This document shows, one piece after another, positions 9,751-22,800 of a DNA stretch of 64,000 bases; position 1 is the stretch's first letter; every line of letters starts with the position of its first letter. The DNA is from Xylogone sp. PMI_703. Its lineage: Eukaryota; Ascomycota; Leotiomycetes. Position numbers and translations under genes: made by a program. A model generated the notes under the pieces. It saw only the letters and a program-made list of their open reading frames with translations, had not been told where the DNA came from and did not search any database. Location: contig JAJTUQ010000001.1 of assembly GCA_021399445.1 (NCBI GenBank), forward strand, positions 5,456,001 through 5,520,000, in the 5' to 3' direction.

Positions 9751-12700
9751 ATGGTGGGCATCACCAGCTTCGCGCCCTTCCTGGTGGCTGCCACGGCCAC
9801 GCGGGCGCTGGCTCAGACGGACTTCTCTGTCGTCAATGGCGGCCTGTCCACCTGGAACCAGTCTGAGTGGTCTCTCACCACCGACAAATTCGTTCCAGGC
9901 CACTACCAATCTAGAATCTCACTTTCCAATGGGTAATTATCTTGAGTTTTTATTTCAATTCCGCTCAATTAGCCTCATCATTTTGAATTCTGGCTCTATT
10001 TTATGATTCTCAAGCTGACGGCGACCAACTCACAGCTATGTCGGTGCTTCGCTCGCTGCTGCCGGTCCCTTCTTCGAGCTCGATGTCAACCAGACTGATC
10101 CCAGCGGCATTCCACCCTCCAATGGCTGGCCTCTATTCGATGATCGCATCTCTTTCACGACCATCTCAGGCTTTTATGACGTCCAGCCGAATACTACCGG
10201 CACAAACTTTCCCTGGCTGCTCCAGTATGGCTGGGAATCCGTGATTAGCGGTATTCCACATCCCACCGGAATCGTCTTCAAATTCGGCGACCACTTCTTA
10301 GACGCTACCGTTAGCAATGAGACAATCTCGAATTTCTCCTCCAAGCTGACATTCAAGACTGGGGTGGCGGAGTGGTCTTATACCTGGTCTCCATCCGACA
10401 CTGACGCTACCTTCGATGTCACTTATACCGCTATCTTCAGTAGAGAACGACCTAACGTGATTGCCGTGGAAGCTACTATTACTGCCTCGAAGGATATCAG
10501 TGGTACTGCTACTGACCTGTTAGATGGCCGAAGTGCATTGAGAACATTCCTTAACTCCAAGGGTCTAGACGAGAACGCAACTTCCATCTTTTCGGCTGTC
10601 CATCCAAACGGTCTCGCTGATATTACCGGCTATGTTGTCTCTACTGCGGATTTCAGCAACCCATATACAAATCTGTCATCTAGGGCCGAGGCTTCCGGTA
10701 GCTCAATCAGTGTCAATGAGTCTACAATCGGCCAATCATTCAGCATCAATCTCAAAGCTGGCGAGCCCGCTACATTCCACAAGTACGTTGGCGTTGCTTC
10801 TACCGATAAGTTCAGCGATCCTGAATCAACAGCACGGCAAGCCTCAGCTCGGGCGGCAAAGGATGGTTGGGATGCCCTCTTGAAAGAGCATATTGCTGCA
10901 TGGGCCGAAATGATGCCAGAATCATCGGTGGATGACTTTACAGACCCAGTCACGGGAGAGCTTCCAGATGACCCTACCATACAGATCCTGCAGATCACAG
11001 CTGTTGCAAATACGTTCTATCTCCTCCAGAATCTTCAGCCAGATGGAAGTGGCCTCAACGATAACAGTATTGCTGTGGGCGGTCTCGCATCGGACTCCTA
11101 TGCTGGTCTTGTCTTCTGGGATGCTGATTACTGGATGGCTCCAGGTCTAAATCTTGCGTTCCCATCACTGAGCAAGCAAATTGCTAATCTACGCATCAAA
11201 CAACATCCGCAAGCCCTCGATAACGCTGCCTTCAATGGTTATCCTAATGGCAGTGCGCTGTACTCATGGACCACAGGAAAATACGGCAACTGCACTGGGA
11301 CTGGCCCCTGCGTTGACTATGAGTACCACTTGAACTACGACATCGCATTCAATCTATTCCAGCTGCAAAATATCACCAATAACATGACCTGGTTCGACAA
11401 TGGCCCACGTCAGATCATCGAGAGTGTTGCCGTAATGACAGGTGAACTTCTGAAGTGGAATCAGACTACCCAGTCATGGTGGCTACACAACATGACTGAC
11501 CCTGATGAATATGCAAACCATGTAGACAATGGCGTCTTTACAATCGCTTCTGCATCGGATCTATTAGATCGGGTAAATGCAATGAGACTTGCTGAAGGGC
11601 TACAAATCAACGACACTTGGTTCAATCAGTCCCAATTCATAGAATTTCCTACAGCCGAATCAAACATTACATTGGAATATCAGACCATGAACAACAGCGT
11701 TGAAGTTAAGCAAGCTGATGTGGTGTTGCTTACCTACCCCTTAGATTACGCTCTTGACTACACTTCAGCAGATAAACTGCTTGATCTGGACTACGTGAGT
11801 ATTCTTCAGCTATACAGAAGTGACAGCGCTTATTAATTATGCATAGTATGCCAATAGACAATCTCCAGACGGTCCTGCTATGACTTATAGTGTCTTTGCA
11901 GTTGATGCAAACGCGTTATCGCCTTCAGGATGTTCAGCATACACTTATACGCTGAACGCCATGCTGCCCTACCTTAGAGCTCCGTGGTACCAGCTCTCAG
12001 AGCAGATTGTTGATGATCCTAACACCAACGGAGGGACAAACCCAGCCTTCGTAAGTTCATAACGGGATGATATGAAAGAATATAAAGTGCTAACTTCTAT
12101 AGCCCTTCCTTACGGGACACGGTGGTGCTAACCAGGTCGTTCCTTTTGGCTTCTTGGGGGTCCGCACTGACCAAGCTGTTCTCTACATCAACCCATCCCT
12201 CCCACCGCAGATACCTAACGTCAAGGTCCGCACATTCTACTTTGCCGGAGCAACATTCTCCGCATCCATGAACTCGACTCACACGGATTTCACACGTCTC
12301 GAGACACCCGCTTCTACAGGGTTAGTTGATAGGTTTTTGAACACTACATTCCCATTCATAGTTGGAACCCCTAATGCCGTTCCCAACAACAATACCGAGT
12401 ACCATATCTCCATCAACCAGACCATCTCCATTCCCAACCGTCTGTACTGGCAGTCCTTGACCAACGAGGGCAACCTCCTACAATGTCAGCCAGTTGAAAG
12501 TTCCGACTCTTATGCACCAGGTCAATTCCCCGTTGCAGCAATTGACGGCGCAACTTCAACCGCCTGGCAACCAAGTTCTAATTCTAGTGCCTCCCTGATC
12601 GTGAACATGACCACGATTCCACCACATCCAGTGAAAGAGATCATCTTCAACTGGGGTTTGCGTCCACCTATTAACGCAACTGTGTATCTCGGCAACACCA

Positions 12701-12948
12701 CTGATGGAGTTACTCTATACGGCGTAGAGACCATTATTGCTATCGATGGCATCACCCCCGATATAGCGTACAACGCAGAGGATTTTGACAGCGATGCAGC
12801 TGTTGTTCCAGTTGTTGGAAACAGTACTATCGTTGCAGTTGCAGGTGGCGCATGGAGTGGAGAGTACGTAAGGTTGGAGATTGAGGGATGCTGGGAGAAG
12901 GACGGACTTGGGGCTACGGTGACGGAGTTTGTCCTTGTTGGTGCGTGA
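9751..12948 (+). CDS. Secreted/vacuolar acid trehalase, glycoside hydrolase family 65
   Basis: Four exons (9751-9932, 10036-11794, 11847-12050, 12103-12948) encode 996 aa, close to yeast Ath1. The enzyme hydrolyses trehalose to two glucoses outside the cell or in the vacuole. The N-terminus (MVGITSFAPFLVAATATRAL, then AQ) is a signal peptide. GH65 landmarks are VFWDADYWMAPG (about 420-431) and DYEYHLNYDIAF (about 488-499), the latter carrying the expected catalytic acid Glu (about 490). After exon 3 the conserved DGPAMTYSVFAVDANALSPSG and HGGANQVVPFGFLG blocks follow. The C-terminal region (DGATSTAWQPSSNSSASL) looks like the discoidin-type domain of this family. Many NxS/T sites suggest heavy glycosylation. 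The long pyrimidine-rich leader suggests regulated expression. An upstream in-frame non-ATG codon was not used as start. Confidence 0.93.
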
Positions 12949-14849
12949 TGAGTTATGTTTCTTACTTTAGGATATTTATGTAATGTACATTCCGGACTTT
13001 AATGAGTCGATGATTTAATGAAATTAAGCATGACTTCTGATATGCCGCTTCATAATACTGTGAGTTACGTGTTAGGGTCTACATCTTAAGCTACAGTAAG
13101 AAAATTATTCACCCCTTTCCCCAAAAATGGCCATTTTCCTGGTTGATAGCCCACCGAATATTCAATAAACTCCAGCCTATTCACCTCAACCATTGAATCA
13201 AAATATTCGTCGTATAAAAACTGGAATATAATTTCTTATCCGCATATAGATTCTCCGACAATATTTCATTTTCCAAAAACGACTTAACTCGAAAAGCTTC
13301 CTCTACCCACCACAGATGGGACATCCTCACTATCATATAACTTTGCGAGATGGAGAACGGTCCGCATGTTATCCGTACTGAGCGAGTAGTCTCATGATCT
13401 CAATCAGCTGGCTCCGCCATGCCTTCACGAAGGTTGTAAGTCTCAGTGCCGGTAACATCGCCGCTCTCTCTAGTACTTTTATCGATATCGGCATCATCGT
13501 TGCATCATGTGGTAATTATGAGGGAAGAGCATATGATGCTCTAGGCATTATTTCCCGCGCCATTTGATGTCCCTATACTCAACGTCAATGGAGAATTCAT
13601 TGCTCTACGTACAGCACTCTTCCAGGCAGCTTCAGACTCGTGGTTTATTGAGCTTAATTTTGACTTATGCATTTCTTGAACATAAGTGAATAGCATTACG
13701 CACTCGCACTCGCACTCGCTATAATATCTTCCATGTACCAAAGAACCAGATAAAAGGGACAAGAGCAAACCGTCTTTTATAAAGATCCAGGAGGAGACTC
13801 CATCCGAGTCTTCATCTGAAGTAGCACCATCATTGTATCACCGGTGACGAGCTAGAACAAGTTAACAGAAAGAAGGGAATTGACAACAGCGTTTAAATCA
13901 ACAACGGTAATAACGAGAATCGACTAGCTATTTGAATATCATTCACCATGTTTCCTGTACTCAATGCAATTATACGAGAAATCAGATCATGAAATGACAG
14001 GAAGATCACCTGGGTTTGCTATCATCTCCGTAACTAGTGATAACACTGTTTGGTTTGAGTCGATAGTAAACCAACTTGAAACCACGTAGCTTCCCTTCTT
14101 TCAGCGCCATGAGAAGAGGCATCAGACTCTCCTCAACTTTGTCTTTGTGGTGGATTAGTAAAAAAGTAGGAGCTTGGTTTTGGGTTTTGTGGACCTGAGT
14201 ACCATGAGTGCGAGTGAATAGATGAGTCACTACTGTGTTTATTCTCATTTGACGTGTACTTAACGGGAATTGAATTAAGTCGAGTCGCGTTCAATGCCCA
14301 ATTCGAGTAGGACTTTCAAAGCGAGACCATTTATAGCTGTGTTGTTCATATATTTATACATTTTTGTTGCTTTTAAAGACGAGCTTATCTTGAGAATGGA
14401 AGGTTGAAGAAGACATAGCAAATTAAGTTGCGTTAGCCAGGGGAAGGGAGCTTATGCCTCTCTGGAAACCTTGGTTTAAGCCTTTAACTATAGACGACCA
14501 TTTGAATAGAGATATATTAAGTTAAATATCAATACAGGCTATATAGACCGTACGGGGCCAACAAGCCAATAGCTAGAGCGGAGCGAGGGCTATTGACGTA
14601 CAGAGCTATAATCAATATTCGGAACAATAAGAGGCTAAGGATGTGACTAGGGGAAGCTATTGCACATGCAGAGCCAAGTGAAACCAGCAAGAAATCCTAT
14701 TGTCCATCACTCTATCCTTACACTGTATTCCTTACTCAGGCTTCTTTTCGGGGGACTTGAATCGAATCAGGACTAAGTAGAAATAGATGTTAGACTTAAG
14801 AAGGATCATAAGATAGATAGATGGATAGATAAATATATTCTTGCCTTTA
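12949..14849. other. Gene-poor AT-rich region
   Basis: About 1.9 kb after the trehalase gene with no recognised gene. One stretch on the minus strand (14248-14006) is open for 80 codons from an ATG and reads rather protein-like (ending GFKLVYYRLKPNSVITSYGDD), but matches nothing I know; it may be an exon remnant of a decayed gene like those nearby. Confidence 0.35.
14811..14835. repeat. GATA-type microsatellite
   Basis: Imperfect repeats of AGAT with one GATG variant, about 25 bp. Confidence 0.6.
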
Positions 14850-15270
14850 TACGAGAAAGCTCGGAGTGCTTAATCGCAAACTCCTCGATGCCTTCAAGAT
14901 CGTGCTCATCACTATCGACCATGACTGCCTTGTCAGGAACCTAAGCCAGAGCCTCCAACGACTAAACGCCTCTGCTAAACAAAGGGGATTCAATACCTCT
15001 CTCCCACCGTTCCTGCGTAAAGGGGAACTTGCGCTATGAAGAAGTTTAGGGTGACAGCCCAACACTGGCTTTGATTATCGCATCGATAAACCGAAAGATG
15101 TAAGGCCGCATGATCGCGTCGAGATAGGATAGTGGTGAGGACTTCAGGAGCTTATTGCCACTCAAGCGCAAGAAAGTCCAGACGATACCAGTCGATACGA
15201 TGCCCAGGGGTGTTACAGTTAAAGAAAACATTCTGCATTCCTGTCCTGATCTATTATACTCCTTGCCCAC
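14850..15270 (-). pseudogene. Relic of an unidentified protein-coding gene
   Basis: On the minus strand two stretches read like protein: TVTPLGIVSTGIVWTF continuing to DAIMRPYIFRFIDAIIKA (about 15240-15055), and SLEALA-stop-VPDKAVMVDSDEHDLEGIEEFAIKHSEL (about 14960-14860), the latter with an in-frame stop at 14941-14943. Between them the frame is lost. No family recognised. It lies directly downstream of decayed copy A and might be the tail of the same locus or a separate relic. Confidence 0.35.
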
Positions 15271-15841
15271 TCTCTATTCAACAGGCAGGTCCTCCCCATC
15301 CAGCACATCATAGTAGCCATCTTCTAGCTCCGCCGGTTGGCGTTGTGACACATCCCTGCCGCATATCAGCCCGGATGGGCCATCTGTCCAAAGGTACATG
15401 AAATGATTCCGTCCGGGTGAAGATGGTGAATGTTTGTGCCCAGCGGGCCCCCGCTGAGGCAAGTCTGCCGGCGTTGAAGCCAGCGTCCTGGAGAATACCA
15501 TTGACGATGAGCTCTTGAAATACTACGTCCGCGGCGTACACCAAACGTAGTTTGATCATGTGGAGTATATTACGAGCCTCAGTGCGAGCTTACGCACTGA
15601 ACTGACCACTGTCGGCCGTCTCAATGAGGTACTCTACTTGAAGAACATCACGGACAAATTTGATCGTCCAACGGATCACATCTCTCGACAGCCTGTCGAA
15701 CCAGGACACAAGCCGAGCTCGTGTGTCGTTGATAATATGGTTTGTAAACGCCTCGTCAGTAATCTGCACTCTGTGAATTATTAATAAATTGTCTTTTTAT
15801 AACTTGCCTTATCACTTACATGGTCCATTGGAGGACTGTTT

Positions 15842-15867
15842 CCAAAATGGCTCGGTAGCCATTTTGG
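15842..15867. repeat. Perfect hairpin, 11-bp stem, 4-nt loop
   Basis: CCAAAATGGCT and AGCCATTTTGG are exact reverse complements separated by CGGT. It lies 7 bp from a second, larger hairpin, inside decayed copy A. Confidence 0.85.
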
Positions 15868-15874
15868 GCAGTTT

Positions 15875-15915
15875 GGGAGAGAGTAGTGGCCATCGCCAGG
15901 CCACTACTCTCTCCC
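15875..15915. repeat. Perfect hairpin, 17-bp stem, 7-nt loop
   Basis: GGGAGAGAGTAGTGGCC and GGCCACTACTCTCTCCC are exact reverse complements separated by ATCGCCA. Such an exact long palindrome is not expected from coding sequence and may be a small insertion or a recent rearrangement product. Confidence 0.9.
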
Positions 15916-16190
15916 GGTCTGATCCGTACGCCTGGAGGGAGGGGTGGTGCGACCTGGACAAAGAACCAGCGTAGAGGAATACAATATGTGCTAACAATTC
16001 TCTCGTCATTCTTGAGTCTAGCTGTAATTCCTGTTGAGTGTCTCGTAATCTGCCAACCACCCTTCCGAAGGTATTCTTGAAACGCCCTCGTTAATGAGTA
16101 CATTGGTATCCGCATTTTACTCTTCAATGCCGCGTTGGTCACATCCTTCGTTTCCATTGAGGTTGAGCCGGTTATTAAGGGCTTCAAGGT

Positions 16191-18298
16191 TTGTTTGTTT
16201 GTTCGTGGTGATGGTGGTGGAGTAAACGTGGAGTTGGGCAGATGGGCATCTATTTAACTATACCATTGCTAAATTCACTAAAGGGCACGGCATGTATACA
16301 AATAATTGAATTACCCAAACGTCAAATTGAAACCACTTGGATGGCCTCATTGAATAATTTTTATCTGTTCCAGTTTCCGATTGAATTCATTCAACTTGCC
16401 TCAAGCCTTCTATTCACTACATATTGACCACTTAGAAGATTCCAGTATCTCAAACTACGACTATCTCATAATTCTATATCAGCCCGATACAGCGGTTTCC
16501 AATAATGAATGGAACTTAATCAACAGTGAATTTGTGAGAAACTCTCCATCTATCTCATTATTTCGGGTATCTCAATCATAGCCTTCAAATTAGTGGTCTC
16601 TCTCATCTCATTTTTCTCAAGGTGATTAAGTACCAGCTTCAACACTTGACCAATGAGGAGTGTATAATATTCTTTAAAGTTCTTCTAATTTTAAACTAGT
16701 TGACTTAAATTAATGTGTTGTGATCAAATCATGTGTATTTGAAATTTAGGCATTTTGTAACTATTTTCCATCAGTTCAGACTTATTGCCGTTTACTGCAA
16801 CATGTAGCAAAAGGCCTAGAACCTCTCTCTCATCCTCCTTTTCCAGCTTTCTCCATACCCCTGAATCACTTCTCTTCAAGCCACTCACTTATCTCCCCGC
16901 CTTTCAACGGGGACATAACCCCAGCCCGCATTTGTACACATACCGGTCATTGACCCCTGAAAGAGAAAGAAACGTCACAAGACAAACTCCATCTGCGGCC
17001 TAGCAAATCCCAATTCTTGCCACCGCGCCCTCCCGTCCCTTAACTAAGCACCGTACATACCTACATACAATCCCTATACATAAGTGCTGATTAGGCACCA
17101 GCTCACTAAGCTTACGCCGGGGTAAGAAAAAAGGGGGCTAAAGAAACCCATGTACCTGGAATCGGGGATGATTTCCAAAACAAGCTTAAATATCATAGTG
17201 GTATTTCGAGGATTTCTTGGGATTTGGATGTGGGTCGCGGCCCGGAGTTTTATGTTTCATGAGGAATGTGGAGCTGGGAGAACTCTCCTATGTATGGGTG
17301 AGGTGTGATATGAGGGGACCAGCTGAGCCGGCAAAAGACAGGGGAGCAAATGGAACGGAGTAGGATGGGAGGTTCTTCTTCTCCGAGCGAGCTAATTACG
17401 TGGTGCCAGTGAGGAAGGGATGAGTGTCTTATTGCGGAAGAAGCGGAGTTTGGTTGCCTCTTTTTGCCTCTTGTTCTGTTGTTGGGGAGAGGATTAGGTT
17501 AGGTTGGGTTGGATGACATTTCAGTACGCCCTGAAGTAAATGAAAAGAGTCACAGGGCAGCAGGGTACTTCATCGTATTAGGGCTACCATTTCCAGAGTG
17601 GTATTAGCCTAATTGGACTTGTATTAGTGTACGTAAAGATAAGCGTTGTCTAAAACTTTCATGAACTCCCGGAGATATTAGCGGCCTTTTTGGTTAGCCC
17701 TATGGTGAGACAGCGGTGAGTAGTCTGAAGTAGGAGGCGGGAAGCTGATCCTCACCGTTAATTGTATGGTCTCAGTTGTCTTTGGTGCCATTTGCTCTTA
17801 GTATAGCTTAGTCCCGGCATATCCGAGCGTTTGTGAACGATGAAGTAACGAAGCGTAGTAAGTAGTAGTTTCATATGATAGTATAACATAATACATACAT
17901 CGTTCGAAAGAAGCCTCTGAAACACAGGCAAAAAAGCCTGATATCATATGCGTTCTATATTATCATAGATACAGTGGGTTATATCTCATACATGGCATTC
18001 TATTCCAATAGTAAACCAAAACGCCTTTTGTTGCCATGTTTTGCTCCCTCCAATACCTATACCATACACTCTTTGCTCCTTTTATCGTAAACAGAATATA
18101 AAGAACGCCTATATAATATGCTTTCGTGCATGTCGTAAAACATTCGTTCGTGACGCTATCCCATCATCTATAGCAAATCCATCAAAGTTCACTCAGAAAG
18201 AACCGGGCGCCGGAGTTAATACAAGAGAAGTCGAACATTTGAGCCTATAATCATTAAAGGTTTGGTGGGTTGTAAGGTCGCTCAATGATTTCAGTTCT
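16191..18298. other. Gene-poor AT-rich region
   Basis: About 2.1 kb between decayed copy A and the 3' end of the methyltransferase gene. No coding exon is supported. 16,250-16,760 is strongly AT-rich; 16,790-17,000 and 17,300-17,500 are more mixed and look like ordinary intergenic DNA. Confidence 0.4.
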
Positions 18299-19879
18299 CT
18301 AAGCCGCAAGTTGCTGTTCAGGAGGAGGTAACGCTTCACCTGGAAGGGGTTTCCTGCCCCAGACCACATGTACTCTGAAGTAGCAGTGGACGTTTGTATC
18401 GGTGACACATTTCCGGATATTGACAAGGTAGACCTGTTGAAATCCTTCGTTAGTGTTTTCCTGTGTCTAAATGTATATCCCATTTCATAATTCGCTGCCA
18501 CCTCGAGAGGAATTAAAATGATATGAAAGAAATTTGCAAGTACACACCTCAATCTCCTCTTGGGTCCAATTCAGCATCCTCGAAAATGGAGCCATGCTGA
18601 GTGCACCCAGACCAGCTAGCCAGTTATCCTGGTTCATCTGCCCGATGTACTTTAGATGTGGATCCTTTGGCCAGGCATTCATTGGTAACTTGAATATTTT
18701 CTCTTGCACATCCACGAACCCGGCTTGGATATACCAACGTTTGAGCTTATTCGCAATGCGTAGCGGTCTATCCGCAGCCATTGCTGCATCGTCCAGATGC
18801 TTACTCCATTCCAGAAATGGCCAGTCTGCAGGCATGGTTCCATCATCGCAGTAGGGTGTGGACATGATTTCTTGGGACTCCATGTATCCGCCAGGTTTGA
18901 GATAGTGCAGAGATTTCCTGATAATGTCGCGAAAGTCTTCGAAGCAGCCTAGGAGGACACGCGTGTGAATATAGTCAAAATGATCGGCTGGCAGTGCCCA
19001 GTCTTCTTCGCTAGCATCGTCAATGAAGAAGTGGACATTCTCTGGCACGGAGGAGGGTTGGATAGGAGAGAGGTCGGTCGCTTGGATTTTGGCCTCGGGG
19101 AACTCATCGCCCATTTCGATGGCCCATTGGCCACTGCCAGTACCGATGTCTAAGATGTGTTTTGGGTCGTTGATGGCAGCGAAGTAATTTCGTCCGTTAA
19201 ATGCATATTTGAGTATTTGGTACTGTAATTCGAGGCGGTCTATCTCCTTATCGTCGTTTGGATAGATGTACGCTGTAGGAAAGTTAGGTAAAGCCAGCTA
19301 GATAAAAAAAAATAACAACCACGACGCTTTGTATTTTATGATTTCTGGATTTTTCTTCTTTTTTCTTATTCATTCAAAAAGCGATAAGCCTCTTGGGATC
19401 TCTCTCAGTCCTTGGAGAGGTTATTGTTGAGGAGGTATGAAAAGAAAAAGAAAAGTAAAAATGTACTTACAGCCTGCTCGATAGCCATGGTACGTGCGCC
19501 CATTCTCCTTCTGAAAGTCGTACACGCTGTCGGGGACGGAAAGGCTGCTGTGACAGGTCAGTTTTCGGAGGTTTCCAACAGTTGGGGTGGGCAAAGAGCG
19601 TCGTTTTGGGCAACGTCGTCTCCAGATTGCGGGAACACTCACTCATCAACCATTGGTCTCTGCACAGCACCAGACGACTAAATTGTTGGAACAAACAACA
19701 CAACTGTTAGAAATGTTGCGACATTGACATTGGAAACAGGAACAGATAATTCATTTAACAACTCCATGATGGAAAAAGTAAATGCTGCAACAATGCGCAC
19801 AAGTGCTTACCTCTGCTTCAATGGGAGTGCCAGTTCGACTTGGGGAAGAACTCTGCTCAGCACTTTTGCTCGACATCAT
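18299..19879 (-). CDS. LaeA-like SAM-dependent methyltransferase
   Basis: Five exons (19879-19811, 19677-19643, 19547-19471, 19272-18548, 18433-18299) join in phase to give 346 aa. The N-terminus is Ser-rich, followed by the family hallmark SVYDFQKENGRTYHGYRAG (about residues 41-60). Motif I is ILDIGTGSG (about 100-108), motif II includes ATDLSPIQP, and later FDYIHTRVLLGCF and LKPGGYMESQE match the class I methyltransferase fold. The C-terminal exon gives VYLVNIRKCVTDTNVHCYFR and VVWGRKPLPG. LaeA itself is a nuclear regulator of secondary metabolism; most fungi carry many paralogues of unknown substrate, and this is likely one of them. Exon 2 is only 35 bp. No biosynthetic backbone gene lies in the window, so a cluster role is not supported. 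The tandem ATGATG at the start leaves one residue of ambiguity. Confidence 0.87.
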
Positions 19880-22800
19880 GCTACAGCGATCCCTTTGCCA
19901 CCTGATGTAAGATCCGATCTTCCCGTCTGTTTTATTTCGGGAGATTATTGATGTCTGGTAGGAATATCAAACGGCAGCCGCTCCCTGTAGCGGGATGTCC
20001 CGGGCTACTGGAACGGTCTGGCAGTGGCAATGACCCTTTGGTACAGGTGGCTCGACTTCGAGGGAGACATATACAAAGTATAGGTATATATATCCAGTGC
20101 GAGTTATGCGGTGGGACATGCTAACCGTTCGAGCAGGGAGGAGCATACACACGCCCGGAGAGAGAGAATAAAAGAAGGAAGGATGCGCCCTGAGGGTGGG
20201 TGGATCCCCAAAGAGAGAACGACCACGGAGGGTTGTACGCTAAAAGGTTAAAGAGCCCAGCCTAAGTTTCCCTCCTGGATGTCTCATCCCAAGCTTTTAC
20301 TCTCCGCTTGGGAAGATCCAAGCCTAGATAAGGACCATTGCCGTACCCAGAGACTGGAAGGGAGGAGACCCAGGGAGTTGGTCGCGAGCGGGCGGAACTT
20401 TGCTGGGATGGGAACATGGGGACTCCATAGACGAGCCGTGACGAGGGCAGTTCAGGCGGTTGTTCCCAGGGTTGATTACGATGCACCCACTCTGCCGTCG
20501 ACCAGGTGCTAACTTGGTGCTAACCATCGCAGACCCGTTGCCCAAAACCCACTGAACCGGGTCGTGGCGCTGTGCCAGCCGGACCCGGGCCCAAGGACTC
20601 GTAAATGAGCAAGTGAAGAAGCACCAAAGAAACAACCCAGTCCGTGATGCGTCTGGTTGAAACGCACTCTGCACTCTGCAATATGCGCCGCAATTGCTTC
20701 CAATTGCTGCATCTCCTTCGCTATTATGCCTTTCAAAAGCAGGATGCGACGTTGGATGGACCGTAACCATGTTCAAGCATGATTAGTGAAAGAGAATGAG
20801 CACTTTGGCTAGGGAAGGGGGCCGCAAGTCAGGCCGCATGATGCATTAAGAGACACCAAGTCTTTGCTCGGGGAGAGCGGCCGGGTTAGGACTGGCTTGG
20901 GTTGTCTACTGTATGCGGTCCCGCTGGCCTCAAGAGAGAATGCAGACCGGTCGGGCCCGCGAAGCCCTGATACCATACTCCGTACTCCGCTACTGTACTT
21001 GGGTCGACTACGGCTCTGCGCGGCCGAATGGGGATAACTTACGGCAGTGCGACTGCTTCTTCTTCTCTCAGGGATCCCCCAGGCGGGCCACGGAGGTAAA
21101 AGGAGAAGGTGGTAATAGGGAAAGCCGAACGATGCAGGACGGGGCGGCCGGCAGCGTCTTTGGACCACAGAGTCATACAGAGTAAGCGGGTTGACGAGCA
21201 GGAACAGGAGCAGAAGCAGGAAGACGAAGATGCGCGAGGGAAATATTTGTTTTACGTGGCCTCGGCAGTGGAAGGAAGTGGTTGTCGAGGAGGAAGGAGA
21301 AAAGATGACGTGGGATCGGAGGAAGGGGGAACTGCTCTTTCAAGAGATGATGTCGGGGGGCTATTTTTAACGGGAAATGGCCACTCCGAAGAAATACGAT
21401 ACGAGCGATCCGACAAAGCAAAGCATTACGTCTTAGCTACGGAGTAAAAATTACTGCTGACTTTCTGACTGCGATGGAGATGGAATCGACCTTTGAGCAT
21501 CTGGTGATCCATGCGATAGAGGAAGAGAAAAAGAGCAAGAGAGTTGCCTTCAGGAAGGAATATAGAAGGGAATGGCATGTTATTATTTGTTGCATGGGTG
21601 CTGGACTTGCTCGTAACTGTCGGGACCCAGTGCCCATGCCGATGGTCGCACACAGAAAGAACCTTAAAGGCTCCCGACACACTGGGTGTGTGTTGGTGAA
21701 AGGTGATTTGTCATTTTGCTGTCTTGCAGCCGGGTCTTCCAGCTCTTGCAGCTTCTTTGCAGGGCGCGTCTGCTGGCCATGGCGTGCAGCGAGGGTTTCT
21801 TGGGGGTGCTAGGGGGTGAAGGTTCGGAGAGAATCAATGCTACGCCGCTTCCAGCTGAGTGGTTCCGCATTTCCCAGCTGCCTCTCCCTTGCGCACGCGC
21901 GGAGAGCTTCCGGGGGGAAGGAGGGAAGGGGCAGTTGGCAGGGGCTCTCTGGTGGTTGGGTTCTCTTTGGTTGGTCTCTTAGGGTCTCTGGTCTCTTGGG
22001 TTATCCCTGGGTCTCGAGGTCTCTTCTAGGGCTTACGGAGTAAGAGGGCTTTTGGCGGTCTTGGTCATCATCTCATCATCATCACAGTCGTCATCAATTA
22101 TCTTCTTCTTGTTCTGCAATCTCATCTCCATCTAAATACACATCGGATTCTCGAGAACCGTGTCGTCTGGTCCAGCCAAGTAATAACAATGTGGATAGCA
22201 AACAACAACAATAACGACAACAACACCAACATCACCAACCAACCAACAGAGACCAACCCAATGCATGTCTCATCTCGTTGTCTGTTCCCCAAAATCCACA
22301 TCCACGGTTCAGAACGCGCGCTTTGGTTCTGGTGTCGGATACCTGCAGCGGGCGTCCACCCTGGGCTGCATCGTAACACTTCCCTGGAGCAACAATAATA
22401 ATAATGAGCGATGAACGATGAAACGATGAACGAGCTACAGTACGCCACCACTACGCCCCCGTCTTCCATAGCCCTCCTGGCTTCCCTCTTTAGGAAACTC
22501 TGCACCGCAACACGCGATCGATTCGGTATCGGCCAGCAAGGGCAGCTCCGGCTCGGGAATGCGCCTAAGCTAGCCAAAACTGCCTGGATCACCACCCTTC
22601 CTATGCAAGTCACCGAGACTACTGCCCGTCGCCATCGGCCTCCCGCCCGAACCGCAGTTACCGCTCCCGATACAGTAATAAGAACCCAGGGCCCATTCTC
22701 TTCAAGTAGAAGGAGAATGCAGTTGCATTCAGGCAGATTGTGTGCAATATGTTAATAATGCCTTGCATAGCTACCCTGATCCCAGTGACGCCTTTTGTCC

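Larger units (their letters stand above)
15274..16190 (-). pseudogene. Decayed member of an unrecognised gene family, copy A
   Basis: The minus strand carries clear protein-like blocks that match copy B: RMTRELLAHIVFLYAGSLSR (near 15995-15935), then, across a probable intron (donor GTAAGT near 15822, acceptor near 15775), DRLSRDVIRWTIKFVRDVLQ, VEYLIETADSG and LHMIKLRLVYAADVVFQELI (near 15690-15510), and a C-terminal EDLPVE before the stop at 15274. An in-frame TAA at 15590-15592 and at least one frame change make it non-functional. Copy B has MTRELLARVMFLYNGSLTR, HLEYLIDAAAGG, LHMIKLRLMYV and NLPVE-stop at the corresponding places. Function unknown; I recognise no domain. Two perfect hairpins interrupt the middle. 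Confidence 0.6.

Noticed and set aside
9595..9909. Minus-strand open frames over the trehalase start and leader
   Set aside because: They overlap the clear signal peptide and first exon of the trehalase on the other strand and have no domain.
20115..20135. A GTTCGAG stretch considered as a tRNA B box
   Set aside because: No matching A box, acceptor stem or anticodon arm could be built around it; no other convincing tRNA was found by eye. A tRNAscan-SE run would be decisive.
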